From Fen-1359 sp963710355 (lineage in GTDB: Bacteria > Planctomycetota > Phycisphaerae > Sedimentisphaerales > Anaerobacaceae): a stretch of DNA of 64,000 nucleotides. The notes beneath the pieces were generated by a model that saw only the letters and a list, made by a program, of their open reading frames with translations, ran no database searches and was not told the DNA's origin. The DNA is taken from assembly GCA_963710355.1 (NCBI GenBank), contig CAVPZU010000003.1, forward strand, positions 124,001-188,000. The letters are read 5' to 3'. A program made the translations under genes and the position numbers. Shown one piece after another: positions 44,149-53,504 of this stretch; position 1 is the first letter of the stretch; the number at the start of each line of letters is the position of its first letter.

Positions 44149-44475
44149 TATGTCTATGACTCTATCACCCTTTTGAAATTACCATCCTCGACCATATTTA
44201 ACACTTTAAAATTCAGTCCTCCACAAACCTGACATTATAAAGCGTAAGAAACAGTTTTCTTTTAAGCGTATTTTATCCGATTCATGTCGAAAAGTATATG
44301 TTAATATGGGGCCTGTGTAAGGTTAACAGACACTATCGGTATTATTGCTTCGCCATGGGCTTGGTTCGACTTAAAGGATTAACTTTCAGATACAGCAGGT
44401 GCACTATCTTAATTTTAAATCGGGGTACTACAATGCGCTAATAATGTGGAATTCTTCGTTTAACGCACAAGAACT
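44149..44475 (-). other. Upstream region of the sigma-factor gene
   Basis: No gene is visible. It separates the WYL regulator from the sigma/anti-sigma pair, both read on the minus strand, and must hold the promoter of the pair. I see no clear hairpin terminator for the WYL gene. Confidence 0.35.
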
Positions 44476-45459
44476 CTAAAATTGCTTAACTAATGACAGC
44501 TGTTCATTCTTTTGCACGGTATTTTGAGCTATTTGAATTATTTGCTGACGTAGAATCCTCGGAGCAAGTACCTGAACCTGGTCTCCAAAGCTCAAAATCC
44601 ACCATTTGATCTCATTTAAACCATCAACGCGAAACTCTACAATCGCAGAGCCGTCTTCCTCAAAAGAAACAACCTGTGTTTTATGCCACTGAGTCTCAGC
44701 TACCCGTCGGGCGACTTTTGATGTAAATTTTAATTTGACGTTATACAGTTGTCCTTCTGGTGCTGTTGACCAGGCTCGGCCAAAATAATCGCTTACGTCA
44801 CTCAGCATATTCTCAACATAACATCTATCTAAAACGTTAAGCTCTTTGATGTTTTTTAGATTGAAAGAGTATATTTCCTTACGATGAGTTGGCTTGCCAA
44901 GCAAATGCCACCCATTTGTATGGTAAATTAAATGATAAGGCTCTAATTCGGTAACCACTTTTTCCTCAGGTGTTTGATAATGAACTTTCAATACACGTTT
45001 TTGCAAAATGGATGTTAAAATTTTTTCAAATAACTTATCAAGTTGCCCTGTTCTCTCACACTCGTTAGCTTTTATGGATATGTGCGGTAGCGCCATATTA
45101 CAATATCGCTGGATTTCTTTGGGGAGGTTACTTTCGATTTTCAAGGCCGCATTTAGTATCTGCTTTCTGAGCGGCTGTTCAAAAATCTTATGAGATTCAT
45201 AAGCTAATAAAAGTAAGCCGAGCGCCTCCTCGGTAGAAAGTGCTAACGGAGGCAAAAAAAATTCTGGTTTTATCAAATAGGTATGTTTGCATTTATAATA
45301 ACTACACGGAATGCCGACTTTTTTTATTTCCTTTAGATCACGCAATATTGTCCTTTTGCTCACCTGATAGAAATCAGCTAATTTATCCACGTCATAGGTT
45401 CGGCCTGTTTGCAGTGCGGTAATAATACGAATTATTCGACAAATTCTGCTCGTACTCAT
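44476..45459 (-). CDS. HTH-WYL transcriptional regulator
   Basis: A 327-residue regulator: an N-terminal winged helix-turn-helix (ICRIIRIITALQTGRTYDVD and KLADFYQVSKRTILRDLKEI), then a WYL domain (LEPYHLIYHTNGWHLLGKPT, with the Arg/His positions partly altered to YHTNGWHLLG) and a WCX C-terminal extension. WYL proteins bind nucleic acid or nucleotide ligands and often control mobile or defence genes. Here a GIY-YIG coiled-coil protein lies 900 bases upstream beyond a tRNA gene, but no direct link is shown. Confidence 0.85.
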   Translation of the reverse strand: MSTSRICRIIRIITALQTGRTYDVDKLADFYQVSKRTILRDLKEIKKVGIPCSYYKCKHTYLIKPEFFLPPLALSTEEALGLLLLAYESHKIFEQPLRKQILNAALKIESNLPKEIQRYCNMALPHISIKANECERTGQLDKLFEKILTSILQKRVLKVHYQTPEEKVVTELEPYHLIYHTNGWHLLGKPTHRKEIYSFNLKNIKELNVLDRCYVENMLSDVSDYFGRAWSTAPEGQLYNVKLKFTSKVARRVAETQWHKTQVVSFEEDGSAIVEFRVDGLNEIKWWILSFGDQVQVLAPRILRQQIIQIAQNTVQKNEQLSLVKQF

Positions 45460-45771
45460 TTCTACCCTCTTATCACCAGCGGAGTTTGCAAGAAATAGTC
45501 TAATTTATACATCTTACACTGTCAATATCCTGTGTATGAGAATAATTGTCCAAAGGATTGAATTAAAATTTCTTGTCTTCAGACAAATTGGGGGGCTTGT
45601 GACCTTACCCTCAAAAACTGTGCCAGTTTTGGCTAACGTCAAACAGGAAAAATTCCTGATAGTAACCTGACTGACCCACTTTTGACCCACTTTGATAAAA
45701 ATAGCATATTTACAAGAAAGTGTGTGCAACTGAAAATCCATAATGCGCCTAAAAGAAAAGACTTATGCAAC
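45460..45771 (-). other. Gap between WYL regulator and tRNA-Arg
   Basis: About 310 bases with no recognised gene. An open frame 45514-45741 (minus) has no motif and poor codon usage. The promoters of the regulator gene should lie here. Confidence 0.3.
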
Positions 45772-45845
45772 TATCCCCGATGCGATTCGAACGCATAACC
45801 TTTGGCTTCGGAGGCCAACGCTCTGTCCAATTGAGCTACGGGGAC
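45772..45845 (-). tRNA. tRNA-Arg (anticodon CCG)
   Basis: On the minus strand the 7-base acceptor stem GTCCCCG pairs with CGGGGAT, with a G-T first pair. The D arm is GCTC...GAGC, the anticodon stem TTGGC/GCCAA encloses CTCCGAA, so the anticodon is CCG (Arg, codon CGG). The T arm is ATGCG-TTCGAAT-CGCAT. CCA is not encoded. It stands alone, with repeats on one side. Confidence 0.9.
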
Positions 45846-46359
45846 AAAATTCAATAAATCTTAAAAACATCTAACAGAATGATTTGAAACCGCGGATTTC
45901 ACGGATTAACGCCGATTTTTTTACGAATATTCTTTTAATCCGTGTAATCAGCGTAATCCGTGGTTTCATTTTGTTCGAGTCTTTAAATCTTATTATGACA
46001 AAAAATGGGAAAACTTCAACCTTTTTCATCTTCTACAAAAACAGCACTACCAAAAATCAAACAACCTGTCTGGCGGCCCTCGAAACCGGCTGTATAAATT
46101 TAACTAAAAAATCCCCAAAAAAATCCCCGATGTCGAGGTCCTCGCCTCAAGATCCGCCAGTGGCTAAATACGAACGACGAATTTTAAACACAGATTAATG
46201 CAGATTCGCACGGATTTGTTTTTTTGTTCGCCTCTCTCATCCTTAAAATCATCTTTACAAAAAATATAAAATTGGGTATAATCCAATAGGCATTAAAATT
46301 TGTCCGTAGAGATAAATGCTGCTCGTCTCACAAATTGATGGACAGGAGGATTATTTACA
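45846..46359. other. Gap beside tRNA-Arg with inverted repeat arms
   Basis: Apart from the CGGATTA-type repeats (45886-45967 and 46189-46217) no gene is visible. The open frame 45884-46198 begins with the translated repeat and is not a real gene. The last part should be the leader of the GIY-YIG gene. Confidence 0.4.
45886..45967. repeat. Inverted pair of 33-base CGGATTA repeat arms
   Basis: The left arm (45886-45918) runs GAAACCGCGGATTTCACGGA and TTAACGCCGATTT. The right arm (45935-45967) is close to its reverse complement (GAAACCACGGATTACGCTGA, read backwards). The arms could fold into a long stem with a 16-base loop. A single similar unit, CACAGATTAATG followed by CAGATTCGCACGGATTT, is at 46189-46217. 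Such units are seen between genes in many planctomycete genomes. Confidence 0.65.
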
Positions 46360-47751
46360 ATGTCACTATCTGATATCTTTCGAATTAATGAACTTAAAGC
46401 AAATCTTACCCAGGCACAAGAGGAGCGGGACTCATTAAAAAAAGAACGCGATGCATTAAAAAAGCTCCTTCCCGAAACAGACCTTTATTGCCAGCTAAGA
46501 AGCACTATCTCCGGCTTAGAAAAACGTAAAATTGAAATTGCTCAACAGGTAAAGAATTTAGAGTCGGAGTTTGAAAAACGAAAGCAGGGATTAAATTCAG
46601 CTTATAAACAGCAAGAACAAACGCTAAAACAGCAAATCTGCGATTTAAATAAACAAGTCTCGGACAAGAAGGATGAATTAATTATTCTTGAAGACAGTAT
46701 TCTCCTTCAGTCGTTTGGATTCTATACGCCAAAGTATGATTTTGAAAATTCTGAAATCTATAGGATTAAACTGGAACAAATTCGTAATCAACAAGAAGCG
46801 ATGGTTAAATCACAGAAAGCGGCTTATTGTACTACAAGTTGGACTGTCAATACGAGCGAAAAAGAAGGTAAGCGTATGATTAGGGATTATGTAAAGCTTA
46901 TCTTGCGGTCATTTAATAACGAGTGTGATGCCAGCATTCTCAGGGTAAAATTTAATAATATTAAGTCTATAGAGAAAAAAATTACTAAAGCATTTGAGAT
47001 ACTCAATAACCTCGGGCAGCAAATGAGCATTGTCATTTCTACAGACTACCTTAATCTTAAATTGTCGGAGTTGTATCTATGTTATGAATACGAGTTAAAA
47101 AAACAGGAGGAAAAAGAAGAACAAAGACGCATCAGAGAGCAGATGAGGGAGGAGGCAAAGGTTCAAAAAGAAATCGAAGAAATAAAGGCTAAGATAGAAA
47201 AAGAAGAAAAGCACTTCAATCAAGCGATGTTATCGACAAATGAACTACTTCAAAAAGCAAAGACGGATGCTGAACGAGAATTGCTTAAGAATGAATTGAC
47301 AAATATCCAAGAAACACTGTCTGGTATTGAGAAAGACAAACAGGATGTTCTGTACCGGGAGCAGCATACTCGTGCAGGATATGTTTATATTATATCCAAC
47401 ATCGGTTCATTCGGCGAAAATGTTTACAAAATTGGTGTAACACGCCGATTAGACCCTCAGGAACGAGTGGACGAGTTGGGAGACGCTTCTGTGCCATTTT
47501 ATTTCGATGTGCATGCTATGATATTCAGTGATGATACGCCATCTTTGGAGAATGCGATGCATAAGGCATTTAGTGACAGAAGATTGAATAGGATCAATTT
47601 ACGAAGAGAGTTTTTCCATGTGAAATTAGAAGAAATCGAAGAGGTCGTGAAAAGAAACTTTAATAAGCCTGTGGAATTTACTAAACTGGCTGAAGCAGCA
47701 CAATATCGTCAATCTTTAATGCTAAAAACCAATTTGCAATCAAGTTCGTAG
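46360..47751 (+). CDS. Coiled-coil protein with GIY-YIG-type nuclease domain (DUF4041/T5orf172-like)
   Basis: A 463-residue protein. The N-terminus is a coiled coil (about residues 10-115), then a middle helical domain (YTPKYDFENSEIYRIKLEQI, VNTSEKEGKRMIRDYVKLIL), a second coil (250-325) and a C-terminal GIY-YIG-like domain: AGYVYIISNIGSFGENVYKI, GVTRRLDPQERVDELGDASV, PFYFDVHAMIFS and the final acid region TPSLENAMHKAFSDRRLNRI. This matches the DUF4041 plus MUG113/T5orf172 layout of phage and bacterial proteins, some suspected to act in defence. No partner gene is adjacent. Confidence 0.8.
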   Translation: MSLSDIFRINELKANLTQAQEERDSLKKERDALKKLLPETDLYCQLRSTISGLEKRKIEIAQQVKNLESEFEKRKQGLNSAYKQQEQTLKQQICDLNKQVSDKKDELIILEDSILLQSFGFYTPKYDFENSEIYRIKLEQIRNQQEAMVKSQKAAYCTTSWTVNTSEKEGKRMIRDYVKLILRSFNNECDASILRVKFNNIKSIEKKITKAFEILNNLGQQMSIVISTDYLNLKLSELYLCYEYELKKQEEKEEQRRIREQMREEAKVQKEIEEIKAKIEKEEKHFNQAMLSTNELLQKAKTDAERELLKNELTNIQETLSGIEKDKQDVLYREQHTRAGYVYIISNIGSFGENVYKIGVTRRLDPQERVDELGDASVPFYFDVHAMIFSDDTPSLENAMHKAFSDRRLNRINLRREFFHVKLEEIEEVVKRNFNKPVEFTKLAEAAQYRQSLMLKTNLQSSS

Positions 47752-47775
47752 GGGTTTGCGAACCGACCGTTTAGT

Positions 47776-48027
47776 TTATTTTTCTTTTTTTGCCGTCAGC
47801 AAACTTACAACAATCAGCGCAATTACGGACGCCGTTATAGCAGGCAAAACCGCATCCAATTGCTTAATCCACTCGGGAATTTGTCCTGCAATCTTTCTGC
47901 AGGTCTCAGAAGAAAGGAAAAACCGCACGAAAAATGCCTCCGACCAGCCGAGAGACATTACCGTTCCCGAAACGATTGAAATAATAGCCCCCTGCCACGT
48001 CGCCCGCCTCCAGAACAACGCCGCCAC
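47776..48027 (-). CDS. Sodium:solute symporter, C-terminal part (frameshifted)
   Basis: The frame holds the last helices of the transporter that starts at 49591: after restoration it reads SAITPCLVAALFWRRATWQG, AIISIVSGTVMSL and ITASVIALIVVSLLTAKKEK. A one-base shift near 48045 links it to the middle part. Its stop is 24 bases from the stop of the converging GIY-YIG gene. Confidence 0.65.
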   Translation of the reverse strand: MAALFWRRATWQGAIISIVSGTVMSLGWSEAFFVRFFLSSETCRKIAGQIPEWIKQLDAVLPAITASVIALIVVSLLTAKKEK

Positions 48028-48317
48028 AAGGCAAGGCGTAATCGCACTCCGTAAATCGTATAAGCATACATCGCCTTCTTAAAAAAGCCTGTCCTTTCCG
48101 AAAACATCAATGTCACCACGTATCCGACGACCCCGAATACCAGCACCAAAAGTCTGCTGAAAAAAACAACCCTTCTTTCGCCGGCCTTCGGATTTATATA
48201 CGTCATATACACGTCCCGAATAAAGGTCGTCGCCGGAATCAGCAAAAATGATTCTGCGGTGGAAACGATAATCGCAACCACCGTCACCATAAACAGCAGG
48301 CCCAATGCTATCGGCAT
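47958..48317 (-). CDS. Sodium:solute symporter, middle part (frameshifted)
   Basis: In register from about 48380 to 48045, it reads AWAAASLTPDPANGKYILIY, YMPIALGLLFMVTVVAIIVS and TAESFLLIPATTFIRDVYMT, the TAESxLL/SxAT region of sodium:solute symporters that helps bind sodium. After about 48045 this frame (RLRLALWRRC) is out of register. It connects the parts at 48371-49591 and 47776-48027. Confidence 0.65.
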   Translation of the reverse strand: MPIALGLLFMVTVVAIIVSTAESFLLIPATTFIRDVYMTYINPKAGERRVVFFSRLLVLVFGVVGYVVTLMFSERTGFFKKAMYAYTIYGVRLRLALWRRCSGGGRRGRGLLFQSFRER

Positions 48318-48370
48318 ATAGTGTCTGGCAGAATAAATCAGGATATATTTCCCGTTCGCCGGGTCGGGGG

Positions 48371-49591
48371 TTAAACTGGCCGCCGCCCACGCGTGGCAAT
48401 AATCAAAAGCTCAACTAATATCGCCAGAAACACCATAGTGTATGCAGCCTGTCTTGCGCCTTTGGCGCTCCTGCAGGCAAAAAATCTCTGATACAGGTTT
48501 GCGTCCCCCATAATCAGCAAAAATGGCGGCATCAGGTAATTGAAAAGCTGCGGCCAGGAATAAACGCCCCAGAACTGCATCTGATGTGGTCTATCGCCCA
48601 TCGCAGCAAAAGCCCTTTCCATTCCCGCAAATCCGCCCGCTTTTACAAGCAAAAATGGAAACGCAATCAACATCCCGATTAAAATAATAGAGCCGTTAAA
48701 GACATCGCAGTAAGCAAGGCTCATAAGCCCTGCCAATACCGTATATGTGATAATGAACACCGCCGCAATTATCGTAGCCGTCCTCGCGGTCAGAATGGGC
48801 TCGATAAGCTCCAGTTTGCCCGGCTGCGGAACGGATACAATCCTAAACTCATTTTCTTTATCAAAGTCATTGCTCAAATCAGCCATATTATATTTGGCAA
48901 AGTTATTTTCTTTTATGACAATGGTATTGTCGGTCCCTTTGGCTTTTAGTTCTTCTCTCGCTTTAATGACAGATTCCTTTGAAACAACATTCACAACAAT
49001 CTCAACTGGCTTTTCAGACCAGCCCTCTCCGCTTTTTGCGGCAAGGGCCAACGCAGCCGTCCCTGACCAGTCTCCATCAGGCGTGAACTGAACAAAGCCC
49101 TTGACAATCTGATGTCTGGACAGGATGTCGCCCGGCTGTAAAACAACAGCAGTTCTGTCGCCGGTGATTACCTCAAGAACCGCCCCGCCTGCATTGAACT
49201 GATAGCTCAAAATTACCATATATGCAATAATCAAAGAGACCACCGCAAGCATTCTCGCAACCCTGCCATACCGCGAACCGATAATCTCCGGCACGCTATA
49301 GACCTCAAAGCCCCTCGCCTTGCCGGCTATCTGCGCAAGGATTAGCAAACCTATAAATGTCCCCAGCGGCAAAATCAGGGCGGCCATCCCCCTCTCGTAA
49401 GCCTGCTCTGCCTCGCCGACAATTGAGCCGGTGCCAATCCAGACCGCAAGCATAGTCAGCACAACAACCCACGGCGAGAGGGTTCTGCCCGCAACCGAAA
49501 AATCGGCGCCGGTTTTAACCTGACGTGACTTATATAAACCTACCCCGGTAAGAAACAACAAATAAAAAAGTATTGCGACAAGATAAACCAT
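48371..49591 (-). CDS. Sodium:solute symporter (SSS family), N-terminal part (frameshifted)
   Basis: The product begins VYLVAILFYLLFLTGVGLYK, followed by the SSS pattern FSVAGRTLSPWVVVLTMLAV and GTGSIVGEAEQAYERGMAAL, with about eight helices in this part. An extracellular insert near residues 150-260 (DGDWSGTAALALAAKSGEGW) is not usual for the family. It breaks off at IIATRGRRPV at 48371 and continues in other frames, so two shifts (near 48380 and 48045) split one gene of about 600 codons. The substrate is unknown. Confidence 0.75.
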   Translation of the reverse strand: MVYLVAILFYLLFLTGVGLYKSRQVKTGADFSVAGRTLSPWVVVLTMLAVWIGTGSIVGEAEQAYERGMAALILPLGTFIGLLILAQIAGKARGFEVYSVPEIIGSRYGRVARMLAVVSLIIAYMVILSYQFNAGGAVLEVITGDRTAVVLQPGDILSRHQIVKGFVQFTPDGDWSGTAALALAAKSGEGWSEKPVEIVVNVVSKESVIKAREELKAKGTDNTIVIKENNFAKYNMADLSNDFDKENEFRIVSVPQPGKLELIEPILTARTATIIAAVFIITYTVLAGLMSLAYCDVFNGSIILIGMLIAFPFLLVKAGGFAGMERAFAAMGDRPHQMQFWGVYSWPQLFNYLMPPFLLIMGDANLYQRFFACRSAKGARQAAYTMVFLAILVELLIIATRGRRPV

Positions 49592-49967
49592 TCCTGTCCC
49601 TTCCCAAAAAACTCATCCCCTGTTATTAACTTTCAAATTCGTGTACTCTGTTGGAAAGATGCCGATTTATCTGTCATACCCGCGAAGCTTGTCCTCGCGA
49701 AAGCGGGGAGCGGGTATCCAGAAACCTGTGTAAATAATGGATTCCTGCTTTCGCAGGAATGACAAACCTAAGGTTTCAACAGAGCAAAATTTGTGCTAAA
49801 AATTAGCAGATATACGTCTATAAGACAACAAAAAACAGCTTCAGACCAGCCTATCATTAACAATTTTTTTCATTTTGAATCTTTGTACAAAGTCAGACAT
49901 CAGTTTGACATAAGCGCAGTCTTTCAATATCATTGTGCAATATTGACTAACCTGAAAAAGGATGCAG
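49592..49967. other. Gap between symporter and waaA, with a palindromic repeat
   Basis: No gene is seen. The region 49667-49767 carries the hairpin-rich repeat described separately. It is a divergent intergenic region and should hold promoters for both genes. Confidence 0.4.
49667..49767. repeat. Hairpin-rich dispersed repeat (GTCATxCCCGC...GGAATGAC)
   Basis: The element starts CTGTCATACCCGCGAAGCTT, contains CGCGAAAGCGGGGAGCGGGT and ATCCAGAAACC, and ends TGGATTCCTGCTTTCGCAGG followed by AATGAC. CCTGCTTTCGCAGG is a perfect hairpin, and the outer ends (GTCAT...ATGAC) are also complementary. This is a familiar intergenic repeat type in many bacterial genomes. Confidence 0.6.
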
Positions 49968-51281
49968 ATGCGATTCGTATTCGACTTACTATATTTACTG
50001 CTGGCGATTGCCATAAGCCCCCTGCTGCTTTACCGCTTGATTCGGCACAAACGCTACCGGGCGGGCTGGGCTAACCGCTTTGGAAAAATCGTCCGCAAAG
50101 AGCCGGCCAAAAAATGTATATGGCTCCACGCCGTCAGCGTCGGAGAGGTCAACGCCGCAAAAACTCTTCTCAATGAGCTTGCAAAACAACTGCCCGACTT
50201 CGAAATCATCATAAGCAGCACAACGGATACCGGCTTCAACCAGGCTAAAGCACAATATGGAAACAAATGTTCGGTATTCTATTTCCCCCTCGACCTTTCG
50301 TTCACTATGCGAAGGGCATTAAAAAATCTAAAGCCTTCTATGTGCCTGCTGATGGAGCTCGAAGTCTGGCCAAACCTCGTCAGCATCGCCAAAAGGCTCA
50401 ACATTCCCGTCGTTGTCGTCAACGGCAGAATCAGCGACAGAAGTTACCCAAAATATAAGGCTATCAGGCCAATCATCAAGGGTATGTTCCAGAAAACCAC
50501 ACTCATCCTCGCCCAGACCGAAGAATACGCACAACGATTTATTCAAATCGGCTCATCAGCGGAAAAGGTTTTCGTCGCCGGCTCATTAAAATATGATACC
50601 GCACAGATTGCCGACAAGGTCGATGGTGCAGACCAGCTCGCCGCAAAATTAAATATCCAACAAGGCCAAAGATTACTCGTTGCAGGCCAAACAGGCGACG
50701 GCGAAGAAAAGTTAATCCTGGACCTCTATAAAAAAATCGTCTCGCAGAAAAAATTCGAAGACCTTCGGCTGGCTATTGTCCCACGAAAACCCGAAAGATT
50801 TGACGAGGTCGCTCAGTTAATCGCTCGTGCCGGCCTGCCTATGGTGAGATACAGCAAAATCAAAAATCAACGGGACAATCCAAAAATCGACAGTCCTGTC
50901 GTCATCCTCGGCGACACAATGGGCGACCTAAGAAAATTTTATTCACTCGCAACGGTCATCTTCGTCGGCCGCTCACTCGTGCCGCTCGGCGGCTCCGATA
51001 TGGCAGAGGCCGCCGCCCTCGCCAAATGCACAATCTTCGGACCATACACCTTCAACTTCAATCAGACCGTCGATGACCTCATCAGAGAACAAGGCGCAAT
51101 CCAGGTAAAAAATGAGCGAGAACTATTAGAAATAATTGAAAAATGCTTGGTTGAACCTGACTACGCTCAAAAAATCGCCCGAAATGGCCAAAACGTAATC
51201 AGAAAAAACCAGGGCGCTACAAAAAGAACCGTTGACCGGATAAAACTGCTGTTGAAAGATAAGGCCTTTAATTCGCCCTAA
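49968..51281 (+). CDS. waaA: 3-deoxy-D-manno-octulosonic acid transferase
   Basis: A 437-residue Kdo transferase. It has the N-terminal membrane helix LLYLLLAIAISPLLLYRLI, then WLHAVSVGEVNAAKTLLNEL, ISSTTDTGFNQA, ELEVWPNLVSIAKRLN, VVNGRISDRSYPKYKAI and, in the C-domain, VIFVGRSLVPLGGSDMAEAA. WaaA adds Kdo to the lipid A precursor on the cytoplasmic face, which implies lipopolysaccharide in this organism. ATG 49968 has AAAAGG six bases ahead; ATG 49962 is two codons earlier and less well placed. Confidence 0.9.
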   Translation: MRFVFDLLYLLLAIAISPLLLYRLIRHKRYRAGWANRFGKIVRKEPAKKCIWLHAVSVGEVNAAKTLLNELAKQLPDFEIIISSTTDTGFNQAKAQYGNKCSVFYFPLDLSFTMRRALKNLKPSMCLLMELEVWPNLVSIAKRLNIPVVVVNGRISDRSYPKYKAIRPIIKGMFQKTTLILAQTEEYAQRFIQIGSSAEKVFVAGSLKYDTAQIADKVDGADQLAAKLNIQQGQRLLVAGQTGDGEEKLILDLYKKIVSQKKFEDLRLAIVPRKPERFDEVAQLIARAGLPMVRYSKIKNQRDNPKIDSPVVILGDTMGDLRKFYSLATVIFVGRSLVPLGGSDMAEAAALAKCTIFGPYTFNFNQTVDDLIREQGAIQVKNERELLEIIEKCLVEPDYAQKIARNGQNVIRKNQGATKRTVDRIKLLLKDKAFNSP

Positions 51282-52333
51282 AAGTGAATCTGCAATCTGG
51301 TGAAGAACATCCGGCCAGGCGTTTCATGAGCAGATAGTTGACCCGAGCCAAAGTGTGGACCATTTGTTTTATTTAACACGTCACTTACGCCAACCATAAC
51401 TTCGCCATTGCCTTTAGCGAACTCTTTTGCCAAGCCCAAGTCCAGGCGGTGCGATGGGCCAACTTCTACAAGAGTTGAGTCATCCTTACAAGCAGAGGTT
51501 ATTGTCGTGTACCTATAGTTTGTGTTAAATGTCCAGCCATCAGACAAAAACAACCGTCCGCTCAATCCCACTTTATGTTTAGCGGGAGCATAGCTGCGGA
51601 TGGACCGTTGGGGTGCATCTTTCTGGAAGTCCTCATAAGCATACCAGGCAGAAATTTTTCCTGGTTTGCCCGCAAGGACTAATTCAAGTTCGGTGCCATA
51701 GGCATCGGCTCCGTCAATATTTTCAGGGGTATTGTAAGGTATTCCAAAGCCATCGTATGTCTTGGTATATCCGATCAGCTTTTCATAACGCTGGTAGTAT
51801 GTATCCGCACGGAGTAACAGGTTTCTGGTAAGTTTTCCTGTATATCCGGCTTCAAGTGAGTAGATTTCTTCGTTTTTCAATTCATCAGCCGGCAGCACAT
51901 TAAACGCATACAGGCCGGGCGGGTACGGAGGAGAGGGGAAAGGGACGCGGTGGGTCTCGGTTTCACGAACCGATGTAAAAGGAGTACGAAAAGCCTTGGC
52001 GAAGCTGAATCGAAGCATATGGTCCTTTTTTTCATCCATTGCGTAAAGGGCTGTCATTCGGGCTGACCAGTCGGTTTGTGTTTCCGAATACCATTCTATA
52101 CGAATCTGGTTTTCAAGGGTAAGCCTGTCACTCAGCGTCCAGCTATCGATTAAGAACGCTCCTGCAAGTAGTTCTTTGTATGGTTCGCCCGAGTACGTAA
52201 GCTGCTGAGGATTCTGTAGTTCGGTGTCGATCTGCGTGAAGCGGACATCTCCACCTATCATGACGTTGTGGGCGTCTGAAGCCTTGAAATTCAGCTGTCC
52301 CTCGATATTATTCTGCATCGAGAACCACTTCAT
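51278..52333 (-). CDS. TonB-dependent receptor, C-terminal beta-barrel part
   Basis: This frame continues the receptor begun at 53320 in the same reading frame, after a TAA at 52349-52351. It reads MKWFSMQNNIEGQLNFKASD, barrel strands such as NVMIGGDVRFTQIDTELQNP, KDHMLRFSFAKAFRTPFTSV and SLEAGYTGKLTRNLLLRADT, and ends in PGRMFFTRLQIHF, with the C-terminal Phe typical of outer-membrane proteins. The reading-frame match suggests a nonsense codon or a pair of compensating errors rather than one indel. Confidence 0.8.
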   Translation of the reverse strand: MKWFSMQNNIEGQLNFKASDAHNVMIGGDVRFTQIDTELQNPQQLTYSGEPYKELLAGAFLIDSWTLSDRLTLENQIRIEWYSETQTDWSARMTALYAMDEKKDHMLRFSFAKAFRTPFTSVRETETHRVPFPSPPYPPGLYAFNVLPADELKNEEIYSLEAGYTGKLTRNLLLRADTYYQRYEKLIGYTKTYDGFGIPYNTPENIDGADAYGTELELVLAGKPGKISAWYAYEDFQKDAPQRSIRSYAPAKHKVGLSGRLFLSDGWTFNTNYRYTTITSACKDDSTLVEVGPSHRLDLGLAKEFAKGNGEVMVGVSDVLNKTNGPHFGSGQLSAHETPGRMFFTRLQIHF

Positions 52334-52348
52334 AAGGGTCGGTGCCTT

Positions 52349-53320
52349 TTAATTGGCGAAAGTGCCTGACCACTGCAAATAACCGCTGCTGCCATTTTTA
52401 AAATCATTCTCTAACTTTATATACGGCCGGACTTCTTCATACCAACCGTTTCCACCCGGATAATACCCGCCAAACTCCCAGTCACCTAATACAGAGTGAG
52501 AATATCCTGTGCCAAATGATAACTTTGTCTCATCAGAAGGCCGATAGATTGCTTCAGAATCAAATCGCCAGCTACGCGCGAAATCATTTGCGGTAAAACT
52601 GCTGAAACCCATTAGAGCGTTTACTGTGGCAGTGGTATTGGATGCATAGCGGCCCGCGCCGGCATCATCGGAACTCTCCAAATCTTCATATCCTGCGGAC
52701 ACGCGCCAGCTCCATTTGTCTTTTTTGTCCGCCACGCGAAGGTGGGTGTAGCTGTCCCCAAATTCAGTTATTGTCGTTGAGGCAAAGCCTCCCAGAACAT
52801 CTTCGGGCTTTTTTGTGATAATGTTGATTACACCGTTAAAGGCATTTGCGCCCCAGGCCGCTCCGCCGGGACCTCGCACAACTTCTATTCGTTCGATATC
52901 CTCCATCTGAATCGGCAGCGTTTCCCATGATGTGCCTCCAAACAACGCGCTCTCGGTAGAACGTCCATTGATAAGCACTAACGTACGGTCTGAAGTGAAT
53001 TCGTGCAGCCCTCGTACACCAACAGCATATCTGAAGCGACTTATTTTCAGCATATCAACACCGGGGGAAATTTGTAAAATCTCGGGAATATCAGTCAGAC
53101 CGCTGTAATGAATATCTTCCGCGGTAATAACGCTAACAGGCACAGATAACTCGCTAAGCTTCTGCTCCTGCCGCGAGGCGCTGACAATAGGAATATTCAT
53201 CAGGTCCTCGATACTCATTTCGAATAAATCAGACGAATCTGAACCGGTGGTCTTTTCAGCCCTGACCTGCCCACAGACTAATAACAGCACACACAAAAAG
53301 ACGATTGTGACAACTTTCAT
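52349..53320 (-). CDS. TonB-dependent receptor, plug and first barrel part
   Basis: From ATG 53320, with GGGGGAT a few bases ahead, the protein has a signal peptide (VVTIVFLCVLLLVCGQVRAE), a TonB-box-like stretch (DLMNIPIVSASRQEQ), the plug domain (SVPVSVITAEDIHYSGLTDI, LVLINGRSTESALFGG, ERIEVVRGPGGAAWGANAFN, GVINIITKKPEDV) and the first barrel strands. It ends GYLQWSGTFAN at TAA 52349-52351. The receptor would import iron chelates, cobalamin or carbohydrate; the ligand cannot be read. A frame is open to 53374 but the signal peptide fixes the start. Confidence 0.85.
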   Translation of the reverse strand: MKVVTIVFLCVLLLVCGQVRAEKTTGSDSSDLFEMSIEDLMNIPIVSASRQEQKLSELSVPVSVITAEDIHYSGLTDIPEILQISPGVDMLKISRFRYAVGVRGLHEFTSDRTLVLINGRSTESALFGGTSWETLPIQMEDIERIEVVRGPGGAAWGANAFNGVINIITKKPEDVLGGFASTTITEFGDSYTHLRVADKKDKWSWRVSAGYEDLESSDDAGAGRYASNTTATVNALMGFSSFTANDFARSWRFDSEAIYRPSDETKLSFGTGYSHSVLGDWEFGGYYPGGNGWYEEVRPYIKLENDFKNGSSGYLQWSGTFAN

Positions 53321-53504
53321 AACAATATCCCCCAAAGTATCTTTCAAATTTTGCACCAACCCCCCACCCCGCACTAATATAATTTCGTCCCAAAATCGAA
53401 TACCGTTAAACAGAATACAGGCCGGAATACTCGACAGGGCTTATAAAGAGCTAAAAAAAGCGAAGGAAATCCCCAAAAAAGGTCGTGATAATGCAAAAAA
53501 AAGA

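Noticed and set aside
45884..46198. Open frame of 104 codons after tRNA-Arg
   Set aside because: Its first 28 codons are the translated inverted repeat (MKPRISRINAD, FFTNIL) and the rest has no motif, so it is not a gene.
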